A stretch of 64,000 nucleotides of DNA, taken from NCBI GenBank assembly GCA_910591455.2, contig OU342821.1, forward strand, positions 14,261,787-14,325,786. The letters run 5' to 3'. The translations under genes and the position numbers were made by a program. Every line of letters starts with the position of its first letter. Position 1 is the first letter of the stretch. The notes below the pieces were generated by a model that made no database searches, was not told where the DNA came from, and saw only the letters and a program-made list of their open reading frames with translations. Shown piece after piece: positions 12,901 through 35,320 of the stretch. Origin of the DNA: Pholis gunnellus (Eukaryota > Chordata > Actinopteri > Perciformes > Pholidae).

Positions 12901-14427
12901 ACGGTCCCCGTCGCTAAATGTGCTTCAACGCTCTCCACCTTCACCTTTTTAATAAAGTTTTGCGTTTTATGTCCGAGGGTGCTTTCTGCACGGCCTGACA
13001 GGTTGATGAAAACAGCATATGGGGATGTGATTTAGAAACGTATTGATTTGTGTTCACAGCTTATACTTAGCAGCCCCTCCTGTCACGCTGACAACAGGGC
13101 ATTATCTCCCATTAAGCCGCCGCATACTCAAAGAAAGTTATCATCTAACCAGGAGAAGCAGAGAATAAACACACAGGAGCAGAGCCGATCTGTCATCCCT
13201 TCCAGAGGCCGAGTCAAACACTGAAAGGTGGTCTGCTGAAGGATGGGAAAAGGAGGCTGTGGCTGAAGACAAGTACTGCAGGAGACAGTCTGTGTAATAC
13301 TCAGCATTGTGTGAGGAGTGCAAGAGAAAAAGCAAGTGTGTGTCTAATTTTCAGGTTAGCATCTGGGTGTGTCTTGTGTGTCAGCTTGTGTGTGCTGTAC
13401 TGGTCGACCAGCTTATACGTCATCTGTCCGTGCGTCTGTCTGTGCCGACGTGTGTGTGTGTCACTCTTGTCTGTCTGTCTGGCAGCGTCACAACGCTGAG
13501 CCCTCGTGAAGCCGCTTGCTTCTCTGTTGTGGCTCCTTGTTCTTGGCCTACTTTGGGAGAGGTGAATTTAGGGCAGCTCGAGTCTATGGGTAAGGGGATT
13601 AGGTCTCCAAACACGCTCCTCTCCAGTTTGGGATTTTGCCCCGATGCCAGACACTTAAAGTCTGCCAGGGATTAAGATAAAGAGAGAAGTAAGAGCGGCG
13701 TGCATTGTGGTGTGCGTGGGGAGATGTTTTCAACAACAAAAAGAAGGAAGAGGAGGGGCAGGTGGTGATTAATAAATGAATATTTGGTGGTGATATGATC
13801 TAATACATCAAGGCATCGCTTGTTGACCTATTTGCCTGTGGCTCGTGCCATGATGTCGGTCAGTATGTTTTCAAGGGATAAGACACAATATAGAAGAAGC
13901 TGGTCTTTTCGTTTTCTTTGTATTAGTGGATGATCTCTGCTTAATTCAGTGGTTTAATTAGGAAATGGCTCAGGTCTTTGCTTAATAGCAATGGTTTCCC
14001 AGTTTCCTGATTCAGGAAACAAAAGCAAAGTCCTTGTATTTGACAAGAGTTAAAAAATGTCCCAAGAAGTACATCTGGCATGAAGGTCAAGCTTACAAAA
14101 TAGGCCTATTTGGCCAATTTGTTCCACTGACTCAATTTTGAATATTCGAGTAAAATGTAACATAATCTGCATAAAATGACATTTTTGTTAGTCAAAGGTT
14201 TGCTGAAATACTGTAGTTTCTGTAAATAATCTCAAGCATAACAACAGGTGCAATCAGGAATAAAAGGAGCCTCCAACTAACAGATATTTTGCACTGAGAG
14301 CAAAGTGGCACGCCCTCTGAATTATTTATTAGAATGATAAGAGCATCAGGTTAAGGTATTAGTGTTCCTGAACCTCTTATTTGGCTTTCAGAAGAGTCTG
14401 TCTTTTCCTTTGTCTTGACAGGGTATA

Positions 14428-14441
14428 GGGGGGGGGGGGGG
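14428..14441 (+). repeat. Poly-G run (14)
   Basis: Fourteen consecutive G residues on the plus strand, flanked by a shorter GGG. One of many long G runs in the window. Confidence 0.9.
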
Positions 14442-14959
14442 TCCCTCAACCCCTCCACCCTGTGTCTGGAGGCTCCTCCAGGGTAAGAAGCCGCTGCTCC
14501 ATCACGCTTCTCCAAGAAAGTGGGTCATGAGTCTGAGACTGTGGGATTACCGACAGTCAGGCAGGCGTGTGCCGGGCCGCCTCTTATCCGTAATGTTTAG
14601 ACCCCCCACCCACACCCCCTCCCTTCAGTGGAAAAGAAAGGCAAAACAAAAAACACATGTCCTCCACCGGCCCTTGATACACAAACATCCATCCTTAGAC
14701 GTAAGCCTGTTAGTCTAAGACAATTGATAGCTGACTCCCAATGCAGCACGGAACATCACTAATGGAGTATTGAGAGAAAAGTGCTTTGTGTTGCAACTGC
14801 TCAACTTCTTGAAGGTCATGGAAAAAACACATGCACAACAATAACAACATGGTAGTTACTTGAGAATGTCAGCAAATAGAAGAAAAAAAACATTGCAATG
14901 TCAACCCAGGATGATGGGGTGATCTGTACAGTGTTCCCAATAAACTGTTTTCTAATTCC

Positions 14960-15240
14960 AAACAGCTCAGCGATAATGACATCTATTAGCGACACCATGA
15001 TGAATGCTAGCTTTTAAACAGCGGACCGTGTGATACTAATGGCAGGCTGGGTGTCTGCTGGGCTCTAATCTACTCTGTCTGGAGTATGATTAATCAGCAA
15101 ATAAACTATTAATAATAAATACATTAATTTCGCAGTAGTATGATTACATCCATCATTTGAAGTGACTGTTTCCTTGTACAGTCGCTAATCAGTGTCCGGC
15201 TCTTGACTTTCCACCTACTGATGGCGAAAGAAAAGGGTAT
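14960..15240. promoter_or_regulatory. Candidate cis-regulatory block upstream of lhx3
   Basis: A low-repeat, AT-rich stretch with clustered homeodomain-type cores, including CTATTAGCG, ACTAATGGC, TCTAATC, GATTAATCAG, ACTATTAATAATA and GCTAATCAG. It has no coding frame and no microsatellite. This composition is typical of conserved non-coding elements near developmental transcription-factor genes, but no alignment was available to show conservation. Confidence 0.25.
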
Positions 15241-18200
15241 ACGTCAATGAGGGACTGTGGAGACTTTGAAAGGTGGATACAAAGTCAGATTTAGGAAAAC
15301 GAAAGATGGGATTGAGGTATTAGTGGATGAGGGAGTTTTAGAATAAAGTAAAAAGGATAAGAGTAACACAAAACAATAATTAGTTGTGTTTGGGAATTGA
15401 GACTGTTTGATGCCGCAGAGAAGGAGCTATAATTAATCTGCTCGTCTTATTGTTTTGGTCCAGATTGGGGGTCTAGCTCACTCTCGGAGGGTTCATTAGA
15501 CAGAGAGAGAGAGAGAGAGGGGCGGGACAGAGAGTTCAATTACAGTTCAATAATAAGCATTCACTGCAACACATGACCTTAAAAACACTACATTAAATTG
15601 AGTCATGATGTCTCATTCAAAGGATTAAGTAATTTTTTTGTAATATTAGCAGTTTTTGGTTAGGCCTCATATGGGTATCGACATACATGAGGATTTACCT
15701 ATGGATTTATAATTACATCATGACATGGTACCAGTAAATTACAAGACCGTAATATTATTTTGGCAGTAATTTATTTAAAATGTTGTCTTTTGTCTCTGTC
15801 TGCCACTTTGATTAAATGATCCTAGGGCCCTCCGGACGGTACAAGATGATAAATATATGTTTGACGAAATGATGCTCCGTTTAAACAGTGATTTTAAACA
15901 GCACCAAGCTATAATGAAGCCCCGAATTTAGATGTTATTATGACATGTTTCTGTTGAATGTTCCCGTTTTATATAAAAAAGTAACCTGCTATAAATGTGT
16001 CACCATGATCACACAGATACAAAATGTTGCTTAAGATACCAAATGCAACATCAGAGCTGTATCTACATTTTTTTAAATACAATTTGTGAAGTTTTTTTAT
16101 TATTTTATTTACTTAATTTACCTGTTACAATGTATTTAAATCATGAAGAAATACTGAATACAAAAGGTTTATTTTGTCTTTATTTTATTGTAGAATAAAA
16201 ACCTAAATTCCCAGAGAAAATACAGAGCCTCATTGTCCTCAATGGAAGCTATGACAACTTAAGACAACTAAGTAAGTATGTGGAAATATTAATTTGTGTA
16301 AGATTTGATTCTGTTAGCCATACCACAAACCCTTGGCCATCCTTGACCACGTGGTCGCCTCTTTTTGATCAAAACATGCCCCTCTGCAACACAATAACAA
16401 ATATCCCATCAAGCCATACAAAGCTGATTAGGCCTACATAACTTACTTTAAACCAGTCCATAGGCGTAAAGCTCACATCCCTGGTAAGCTCTTCCGAAAT
16501 CTTTGTTTTCTGTATTCATACCAAAATATACCACCTGCAATCCAGATAGACCCCACAGTAGGCAAACATCTGTAATGACAAGCTAAGTCCAGCCTCTGCC
16601 TGAAAGGTTTGAACTCTGACCTCCCAGGCTTTATGTCTGCCTCTGGGGTGGCTTATCAGTGCTCTAAAAAGCTGATATTTCCCACCCAGAACAAAGATGG
16701 TTAAAACACAACGTAACCAGTCGGGTCCCCAGACAGTTCGTCGGGACTGACTAACAGCATCCCCCATATAAATGGATGGGCAGTTGTTGGCCTTTATTGT
16801 CTGTGCATGAAACCAGGGACACATGTTGGGTGGTAAAAGTGTCAAGGCCTGACTGAAGGGCCATTGTATTGGTTTCCAGTGGTAGCAGTCAGGCTTTGTT
16901 CCCTGGGTTGTTCATCATTAGCATATCAATATTCAAAGGGGGTTATGCTGGCCAGAGGTGGCAGCCTTTTTAGCCTAGAGTGGACCCTCGTGCACAAATA
17001 ATGAAACCTGCATTTGACTCTTAAAGACCAGCTGTTGAGTTAAGCCCATAATGATAAGAAGTGTGACGAAGTATAGAACTGATTTTGAATCACAGCTGAG
17101 ACGGTTTCCACCTTTTTGTCCTTTTCTTTAAATTTCCAAGGATCATTTCAAATGTCTTACAGTACACATGAAACATTTTCGAACCATTTCTCCAGTTCTC
17201 TTGGGTGAATAACAAAGGGCTAAATGGTGTCACCCATTCCTACCCACCATAACTCCCTCCCCTTCCTCGACTCAAGCCATCTGACCCCAAGACTGGCAGG
17301 CCGGGGGACAGTTAACCTTGCGTGTTATTGTGTGTGTTGGAGTGTGTTGGAGGGGCAAAGCCACCATAGAGTGTCGGTTACTCCGAGGGCCAAGCGGAAA
17401 AGCGGTTGGGCAGTTTAGCCAGCTGCTGGGGGAGCGAGCCACGGCTGGCCTGGTCAGTGAAACCTTGCCAGATGGAGCCATTTCAAAACAATGAAAGCGC
17501 CTATGGTGGAAAACTAAAGGCTGGTTGCTCAGGGGACGCAGAGGGAGGGCCTTTATCTACAGTATCTACAACTGGTGGTTGCAATATCGAGAAATATTCT
17601 TTGGGTCAGCAACTAAGTTTTGCAGTACTAATTCCTATGCTCATCTATCTCTCAGCCACTGAATCAGACCTATCTGAAAATGGACATACAACATCTAAGG
17701 CCAACAACTTTTTCTTAGTCCTCTATCATTTTGCACATTCACTGGCAAGGCTTGGTTTTCAGATTAAGAAGTCATTCTCCTGCCGTCTTTGACACCCTCT
17801 TGCTAACTATTTCTTTCTCTCGCTTATTTCTCTCTCTCACTCTTTCACACACACTTGCTCTCTTCCTCTTTCTCTCCAGACAGCAACAGGCTGAGGTGTC
17901 CTGGGACCACTCCGCTTAGGAGTAACCAAGCCTGGGTAATGAGGCGTGTGATTGGCCCCCTCCCTCTTGAACAAGGCCAGTCTTTGGAGGACATGATTGA
18001 TCATGACGGCAGCACAATGGCAGCCCGGTGTCAGAGGGGTGGCAAGGGCGCACATGGACCCCCCGCGGTAGCACACAGTCACCCAGCTCAGCTGTGCAAA
18101 AGCAGTTACAAGCATACACGGCATGTATGCACGTAAATGTGCACAATCCGGGACAGCACAGCACACAGGGCCACTTGTGGACATATGCAAGCATGCAAAA

Positions 18201-18732
18201 TGACAGGTACGAACAAAGCAAGATCATGTGCTCTATATGTGTATTTATAAGAAAATAAAAGACAGCACATTGAAAGATTACATAATTTCAAAAGAATTCT
18301 AAAAATATCTCCCTTGAGGCAGTAGATTCGGAGCATATTCTGAAAACGTTTCATTCTTCTACCCATATTTTTGTCGTTAAGTTAAGGCCTCCAATGGTAA
18401 CAGATTTCTATTCTAGAAAACTTTTCATGGTTTATGTTTTGCTAAAATTGAGCAAGAATACTGCATTTGAAAGCAGTTTTTTTAGGTCAATGTTAACATT
18501 ACCTATTTTGCAAATCACAGTCGAAACAAAATCCAACCCATGGCTATCAGAAGAAAGAATTTGATGAGACATATTTTACAGATTGTTGAAGACAAAACTA
18601 TGCCCATTGGGTGTTTATTGTTAGCATGTTTTTTCTTCTTAAAATATAGTTTAAATCGGACAGTATATTGCATATGAGGTTCACTCTAAGGTCTTGTTTA
18701 TGTTTTTACCTGCAAAAAAAACAAAGATGGAG

Positions 18733-18769
18733 TGTGTGTGTGTGTGTGTGTGTGGGGGGGGGGGGGGGG
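18733..18769 (+). repeat. (GT)n followed by a 16-base poly-G run
   Basis: A GT microsatellite runs directly into sixteen G residues (18754-18769), about 2.3 kb upstream of lhx3 exon 1a. Confidence 0.9.
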
Positions 18770-18924
18770 TCTTTGCTCCAATTCAAATATTTTTTGTGCA
18801 AAAATAAAATACAAGCTAAGTTCATGTTCTATTATTATATGAAACACAACAGATCTCAGTAAAGATTTGTTTTTCGTAAAACAATTCCATTCTCTTTTCA
18901 TGTGCAGCATACTGTTTGTTCTTT

Positions 18925-19080
18925 TCAAGTAATCCTCAAGGGCCGAGGCTTGTCTAATCCACTTGTGAGCCTGTTGAACCTGCTCATATTCAACATCAAA
19001 ATCAAGTTCTGTCGGAGCAAAAGGCAGAATCTTTATGAAGGACCCTTAATGGCTGATTGCAGCTGCCATCTGAAGTAGGA
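18925..19080 (+). promoter_or_regulatory. Candidate element with paired TAATCC motifs
   Basis: Two TAATCC motifs, the bicoid-class (PITX/OTX) core, lie at 18930-18935 and 18955-18960 on the same strand. Low-repeat sequence containing CTTAATGG and CAGCTG follows. PITX factors act upstream of LHX3 in the pituitary, so this is a plausible input site 2.1 kb 5' of exon 1a. The function is inferred. Confidence 0.25.
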
Positions 19081-19849
19081 CCCAGGTGTGTTAACACTCT
19101 TACCAATCTTCAAAGATGATGCTTTAGGTTTCACAGAGGACACGCAAAACAGGATAAAAGCCTCGGCATGTTTTTCGGGTTTGGCTCTTCATGATATTTA
19201 TGCGAGTGAGCCGAGGATGCCAGAAAACAAAATGTTTGTGTTGGCTTTTAAAAAGAGTGGCATTACCAGAACTCATTTTTATTGCTGTTTTTTGCTCAGT
19301 TTATTCCTCAGATTCCTTCTTTAACATAACTTGGTGATGTAATAAATCATTTTGATGTTATAGTTTACCAAAATAATAAATTGAGGAAAATTATTAATAT
19401 GGTAGATTATGAATTTATCTTGCCTTATTTGAGATCTTAATTCAAAAGGTTTTAAACGTGCATAGGTCACACATGTCCACCATGCACTGCGTTACAAATG
19501 AAAAAAGCAAAGACTCTCTTCTCACATTGGATGAAAGGAAAAGCAAAGCAGCCCTGTTGTTGTGCTTGTAGCCTAAGCTCCTTTGATGCTGCATTGGCTT
19601 TAGGTTACTGTGTACAGCTCCTTCCAGATTTACAAACACTTCTCCCTTAATCTGCATAAAGATCCACACTGACCTGTTGACCAGAGATTACTGCCCTTGA
19701 AAACACCCACAAATTTGCTCCTTACCCATCAAAACAAACATCCGCTTGATAATGTTTTTTTTAGATCTCAACATTGTGTGAATGTGGTGGAATTGCTGGA
19801 AGAATGGAGGGTGTGAAGTTGATGAGGTAGAATGAGAAAAGGAAAAAAG

Positions 19850-20060
19850 GTGGTTGTTTTGGAGGCTAATTGCCCTGAGTGGACTAATGAACAGTATAGG
19901 TCTAATTGGCTTACACCACTTGTGGGCTGGCATGCTGGGTGAGCAAAATTGAATCAAAGCTGTAGGACTACGTCAGAGTAGTTTTCTGCGTTGTGGTGGT
20001 AATTGGCACAGTGTCAAAGGCCTGAAGCATGGCACCGAGCCAAATAGACGTGCAGCTCTG
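19850..20060 (+). promoter_or_regulatory. Candidate lhx3 upstream element with phased TAAT cores
   Basis: TAAT cores begin at 19867, 19885 and 19903, exactly 18 bases apart and each preceded by C; two read CTAATTG. A further GTAATTGGC has its core at 20000. The block is free of simple repeats and ends about 1 kb upstream of exon 1a. Homeodomain binding and a role in lhx3 control are inferred. Confidence 0.3.
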
Positions 20061-20600
20061 CGCAAGCGCCTCAATTGAAATATTACAGAAAAGGATAAAT
20101 CAGGGACAATACATTTTTTTTAAGGAATCATGAAAGAAAGAAAGAAAAGTATTACTATTGAACTACATTAACCTCTGTGCTTTTTAAGATCCAAACTCGT
20201 TTCTGTACTGTGGTCATATTTCTCGATCAAAAGTAGTTTCATTTAAAGCAGCGTTTAAAATGAATACGTGTCAATCATTTTAAACTAATCCAACCAGTAC
20301 AGACGTGCACATACTTTCTCTTATTTCGGTACAACCCAAGTGTAACACTACAAACTAACGGCATGTACTATCCGTCCACTCGTATCAATAATGCGATGCG
20401 GTCTATTTTTAACCAACAAAAGAGAGACGCAGCGATTGAACAGCATGACAACAATGTCCCGAGCAGTGCCCCATTGTGCGCCTTGAAAGACAGACACGTG
20501 CACCGCAACATAGCTAAGGAGAAAGATGGGAGGGCAAGCAAGTGTGTGTGTTTGTGTGTGTGTGTGTGTGAGCGCGCTTAAAGATAGGCTCGGGCGACAG

Positions 20601-21070
20601 GAGCAGCACACACGCCTCCAGTCTGTTTATAGGAACTCCCCCTTTCAGCACCCTGGACAGAGGCAGCGCTGACCGCCGCCTATACTTTAGTACTTCAGTA
20701 AAGTCGCAGGCTGCCGGGCTCACAGTCAGGTCAGCTGACGCTGCTAATGGTCAGACACTTTTCCACTGCCACCCAACCGTCGTCTCCACCTCATCTCGAG
20801 CTTATCCACGCGGAATCAAAGAGCAACTTGATGAATATTCAAAGTGCACGTCCTCGGCGGCTGACGAAAGGAGACAGGTCGACGGGCGTCCTTTTTAACA
20901 ATTGTCAGAAATCAAGCTGCCACCGAAGAGAGCTCCACTCACTCTCGAGAGGATAAAATCTCCAGGAAAGTGCGGGTTTGAGTCCACCGTCCATACGCAG
21001 TATTGTTAAGGTTTTTTCGCACGCGTTTCGGCGCTGCTTTCTTCCGTTGGAACACCGGGACATCTTCGAC
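20601..21070 (+). promoter_or_regulatory. lhx3: Probable lhx3 promoter A and 5' UTR
   Basis: The region just 5' of exon 1a is moderately CpG-rich, especially 20990-21065 (TTCGCACGCG, TTTCGGCG), unlike the AT-rich sequence around it. A TATA-like TTTATAG at 20626-20632 is the only candidate of that kind and may be fortuitous. The final 60 bases before the start codon contain no ATG. An upstream ATG at 20747 opens 69 codons, which suggests that transcription starts downstream of it, although this cannot be determined here. Confidence 0.4.
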
Positions 21071-31024
<9,954 letters not shown>

Positions 31025-31790
31025 TTGGTCAACGACAAGAAATTTGACTTTTTCTGGGGGGGGAGGGGGGAGTTTTGTGTCACACATGACAGTGATTGTG
31101 CAAAGGAATAGACTGCTGTCCTTATCTGGGATCTGGATGGAAGGAGGGAGGAAAAGGTCCTTCATTAAAAGCACTTGGCCTAACAATTGTCCTTCAGAAG
31201 TAAAACCATCGTATGTAAAGCAAGAAAGCTGTCAAAGATGTTCAATTTCCAGATACCACTATAAGCTTTTTCAAACATTGAGACTCAATCATTTGGATTT
31301 TCACCAACTCCCCCTCTTTATTCTCATCTCTTTGTTTTCTACACTGTGTTCAGGTGCAGAATTCAGTTCAGAGTCTTTAAATGTCTGGTTGTTGCCAAAT
31401 GTCTATATATATATATATATATATAATGGTTTATCATTGTGGAGACTTTATTTTTATACAAACCCCTTCCTGGACATAAATAGGAACCCGGATATGAGGA
31501 CTTTGTACATTCTTAAACAGGGATATAGGCAAAAATGTAGATGTTGTCTTAAATGGTACCTAGGGGTCCAATTACTTCTATGCATTTGTGTGTTCTCAGA
31601 TGTATCTTGTTCGTTTCGTTCTACCGAAAACAACCCCAAGGATGAACTTGCTGTAGCACCCGGGGTCTGATGTATATGTTTGTTTATGTGGAAAATGTTT
31701 TATGTCTTATTTATTCCCTCTGGTAATGATGACGATGATTCCTGATTAAATGGCAGGACTTTAATAAATTTGTCACCCAAATCAACAATG
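31025..31790 (+). other. lhx3: lhx3 3' UTR
   Basis: Runs from the stop codon to a probable cleavage site near 31785. It contains G runs broken by one A at 31056-31070 and a (TA)n tract at 31404-31425. The long open frame crossing it, with Ile-Tyr repeats from the TA tract, is not a gene. The 3' end is inferred from the poly(A) signal. Confidence 0.7.
31763..31768 (+). terminator. lhx3: lhx3 polyadenylation signal AATAAA
   Basis: Canonical AATAAA 740 bases after the stop codon, with an ATTAAA 18 bases before it. A GT-rich downstream element (GGAGTTTTATCC, TTTTTGGTTGG) follows at about 31790-31812, as expected around a cleavage site. Confidence 0.7.
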
Positions 31791-32296
31791 GAGTTTTATC
31801 CTTTTTGGTTGGACTAGTGGTCTGAAAACAGTGGTTAAAGAACCATGATACATTTCAAAGTAATTTATACAACTAGAAATGTCTTGTCAAAGTCAACAAA
31901 CGTGAGCCAGGTCATCCTTGACATTTATCTCATACCTTATATCTTACATTTATATTTTCTTACAGATCTACAGCATATCACAGCACTGAGAGTGAAACCA
32001 GAGCAAACCCCAATGTTCTGGCTGTGTCTGCAAATTGAGTATCTGGCTAACTACCAACACTGTATCAGGGGTTCAACAGCTCTTTAGTGGAGAAATGTGA
32101 TGCAGACAGAGAGTCAACCCATCAATTCAGAGATTACTGGGTCTTGTTTGCCCAAATGCCCCTATGGGAAAGGAATCTCCAATCCATTAGCAAAGAAGGG
32201 ATCAAGTGCCCCTTGTGAATTTCCTCATTTGTTTAGTTATTCAAAGTCAGGTTCAATTAAGGAGATTAAACCGTATATGTGTAGGTAAGTGCATGA

Positions 32297-32298
<2 letters not shown>

Positions 32299-32344
<46 letters not shown>
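32299..32344 (+). repeat. (GT)n microsatellite
   Basis: About 23 GT dinucleotides, 0.5 kb after the lhx3 poly(A) signal. Confidence 0.95.
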
Positions 32345-32347
<3 letters not shown>

Positions 32348-32587
32348 AGTGTGCGAGTGCAATTGCATGTCTATTTATTTGCCTCTATGATGGCTTGTGT
32401 TATGAATGCTTTGCATGATTGTCGGTGATTTTCAACTGATATATTGTAAACCTTTTACTTTCTTTAAAATGTGTTTGTTTATTTATTTGTAGAGTGTCTC
32501 CTAAACCGAGACTAAAGACTGTTTGTGCGACTACAATTTCAACTGAATTATATTAAATATCACATTTTTATACTTTGAACAACCAAA

Positions 32588-33021
32588 AGTGGAAAGTAAC
32601 TGAGAACATTTACCCAAGTACTGTACTTACGTGCACTTTTGAACTAGTTGTACTTTACTGACACTAAGTATTTTTATTTTATGCCATTACGTTCCATTTA
32701 CTGCATATTTGGGGGTAATACTGTACTCCACCACATTTATCTGACAGTTATAGTTATTAGTTACTTTGTAGATACAAAACATGATCAACAAATAACATGA
32801 GATACATTAGTATAGAATAAACTATCAAGTGGAATGTAAAGTATTTAAAATGTGCCTGCATTGTCCAGCAACAATAATATGTTGTTCAGACATGAATGCA
32901 TCAACTATTAGAATCTAACGCTCTGAATGGGACATTTTTCATTTTGAGAATTTGTACTTTTGATACTTTATTGTGAGTATATTTGCCAATAGTCCTGCTT
33001 CTGTACTTTTTCTAATGTAGG
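32588..33021 (+). mobile_element. Common teleost interspersed repeat
   Basis: The sequence begins AGTGGAAAGTAACTGAG and continues with CAAGTACTGTACTTACG, then TACTCCACCACATTTATCTG, and ends with TTTTGATACTTTATTGTG and CTGTACTTTTTCTAATG. I recognise this order of blocks from a very abundant, non-coding repeat seen throughout teleost genomes. The copy is moderately diverged and lies 0.8 kb downstream of lhx3. I do not assign it to a transposon superfamily. Confidence 0.75.
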
Positions 33022-34773
33022 AAATATAAAACTCCAAAAAACAATAGTGCAAAATCCGACGATTGTGAAGAAAGTTTCTTTTTGTCTTTATGTTCTGACA
33101 GTTATAGACAAAGCTTTCAGCAAATGTATGCTGTTGCATGCTTACTGTGTTTCGTTATGCATGAATGTCTGTCAGCATGAATGTGCAGCTTTTTGTGCAG
33201 CCATACGTGAAGCTTGAAATGCACGAAGGTGACAGCCAGCTGTCCTCAAACCTTTTGTTTTGGTGTACAACCTCCAACTTCCTCCACCGTTAATGGCCGC
33301 CCGCTCTGCTCCTCAGGTTCCCAGAACAAGAAAAGGAACACCAGACAGGATATCCAGCCGAATCCTCCCAGCTGAGTGGCAGGTATCATTGTTGCCTCGC
33401 TTAAGCGACAGGTGTGTAACTTGATCCAAGGAGAGTTTGGCGAAGACAGCAAGGGGGTGAGAGTGAAGTGTCAAAGGCTGTGTTAATCTCCTAGATACCC
33501 ACCGTGTTCAGTGTACTAAACTGTTTGTATTTGGGGTTAGACAGGCTGATTTGTAGACATATACGCAAAAGGATACACGACACTTATAGAGCTTTTTATG
33601 AGTCTTTGAATTTGTTGACCACATGGAATTGAAAAGAAAAACGCAGCGGACAAGCTCTGTCACACAGCAGGTGTGAGATTTTGGTGGCCAATGGATGAAC
33701 TCTTCTAAGCAAACATCTGGGATTACCCCGCCCCACTCTTTCAGATTGAGTTGGAAATCCATCGTTTTCTGAGTAAAGAATTAGATTAAGTTGGGTATGC
33801 AATTAGTCAGATGGGTTGTGGGTAAGAAGAAGGTGAGAAAAAGACAACAACATGAATGTAGGGGAGCGTCACAATAATTACGTAAATGGTGGGAAAACTA
33901 TGTGAGAATAAAAGCTCTCCTTCCTGGTGGTGAAGAGTAAAGCTGCTGAAGGTGAGGATGCTGAGAGATGCACAATACAAGCGTGATCCTATGTCTAATA
34001 TAATGGCATTTGCGAGGGTTATTGAAAGCAATTACATGTGCAGAGACAAAGTTAGCAAAAACTGTACCTGGTTGTGGACGCGATTAGAGGTCTGAATTAA
34101 AAAACATCTGAAAGCCAAATGCTTCCTGACTTCAAGTACGGCATTATTTCTACAAGGAGCACAGCACTTTTGAGATACTGAGCATTCATTTTTTTCACAT
34201 CCCACATTTATAATCTGATAATAAATAGGGAATAAATAGAGACAGGATTATCTGAAAATCTTTGAATTAAATAACTAATCTACTTCTGATCCTTTAAGGT
34301 GTTTCAGTGGGAGACAATGAATGTGATTTAATGGTAAACTCTTTAAAGCAGTTGTGCAGCACATATCAATTGCATTACAGTAAAGATAGCATTTGTTAAT
34401 ATCACAGCAGACTACTGTCATAGAATTGAGTAGAATTGTTTTCACATTTAAACTGTGCATCGTGTCATTGGAAGATTACTTTTATTTACGTCAAATCAAG
34501 CAGGCAAAAACATTGTTTTTTCATGCACTGGTCAATTTTGAGAGTTTGGGATAATTTGTTTTTGCAGAACATGGAGTCTTTCAGACAGTGGAAAGAAAAC
34601 ATCCAACAAACACATTTAGGTATTTATTTTATTAGAGTTTGGCAATTTGTGGCTGCAGATTTCTCCTGATTTCATCAAAAGTTAACATTCGACAAATTCC
34701 ACATTTGCATGTTGAAACATAAAATTCCAGAAAACTTGTAATACAAAAACAAATGTTTGTCATAATGTAAGTA

Positions 34774-34840
34774 ATCAACTGAAGAGGTTTCATGGTGATA
34801 TGTATTAGTTAAATTGTACACATGCTTCACCTTAAGTGAC
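34774..34840 (+). repeat. Local diverged duplication, copy 1
   Basis: About 67 bases, including GGTGATATGTATTAGTTA, similar to 35256-35320 (GGTGATATCTATTAGTTA), 480 bases away in the same orientation. Weaker similarity extends upstream of both copies. Confidence 0.5.
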
Positions 34841-35255
34841 GACAAATATATATTAAAGGCCATTTTCTCTAAATGAGGTTATTCTCATGCTCTGAGCCAG
34901 AAATCTCCACTTCAGTAGCACTTACACACACCAATTCCAGTCTATATTCTAAGGGGTTTTTGCAGAGCGGTTTGTTCATATATCATTCACACCCTGATTT
35001 ATATAACCCTATATTCCTAAAACCATTTTTTATGGCTTTTGACAATATCCTCGGATTTATGGAGTTGGAGATATCCAAAAGTCCCTTCATAAAAACCTTT
35101 GTCTCCAAAATGTTAAACAAGAATCTTGAACTTGGCTTTGTCCAATGGTCATATTTCTCTTCCCGCAAATCTATGTGATAAGATAATGTGTCATTTGCAT
35201 ATTCAACAATGACATTTTAGAAAGCTTTTAATAGAAAAAATAATTGTCTTAAATG

Positions 35256-35320
35256 ATCAACAGGGGAAGTTTCAAGGTGATATCTATTAGTTACATTCTT
35301 GATTTTTTACCTTATTTAAC
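35256..35320 (+). repeat. Local diverged duplication, copy 2
   Basis: Partner of 34774-34840. The best-conserved part is GGTGATATCTATTAGTTACATT; the ends fade out gradually. Confidence 0.5.

Larger units (their letters stand above)
6101..20600. other. Divergent intergenic region between gpsm1 and lhx3
   Basis: I see no convincing exon in this 14.5-kb stretch. It holds a probable transposon fragment (6608-6900), a very AT-rich part (about 7100-9700), a possible decayed transmembrane-type exon (9826-10078), G runs at 14428-14441 and 18754-18769, and a GA repeat at 15501-15518. Candidate regulatory blocks lie at 12825-12990, 14960-15240, 18925-19080 and 19850-20060. Since the genes on either side are transcribed away from it, it is a likely place for upstream control elements of lhx3. 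Confidence 0.6.
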
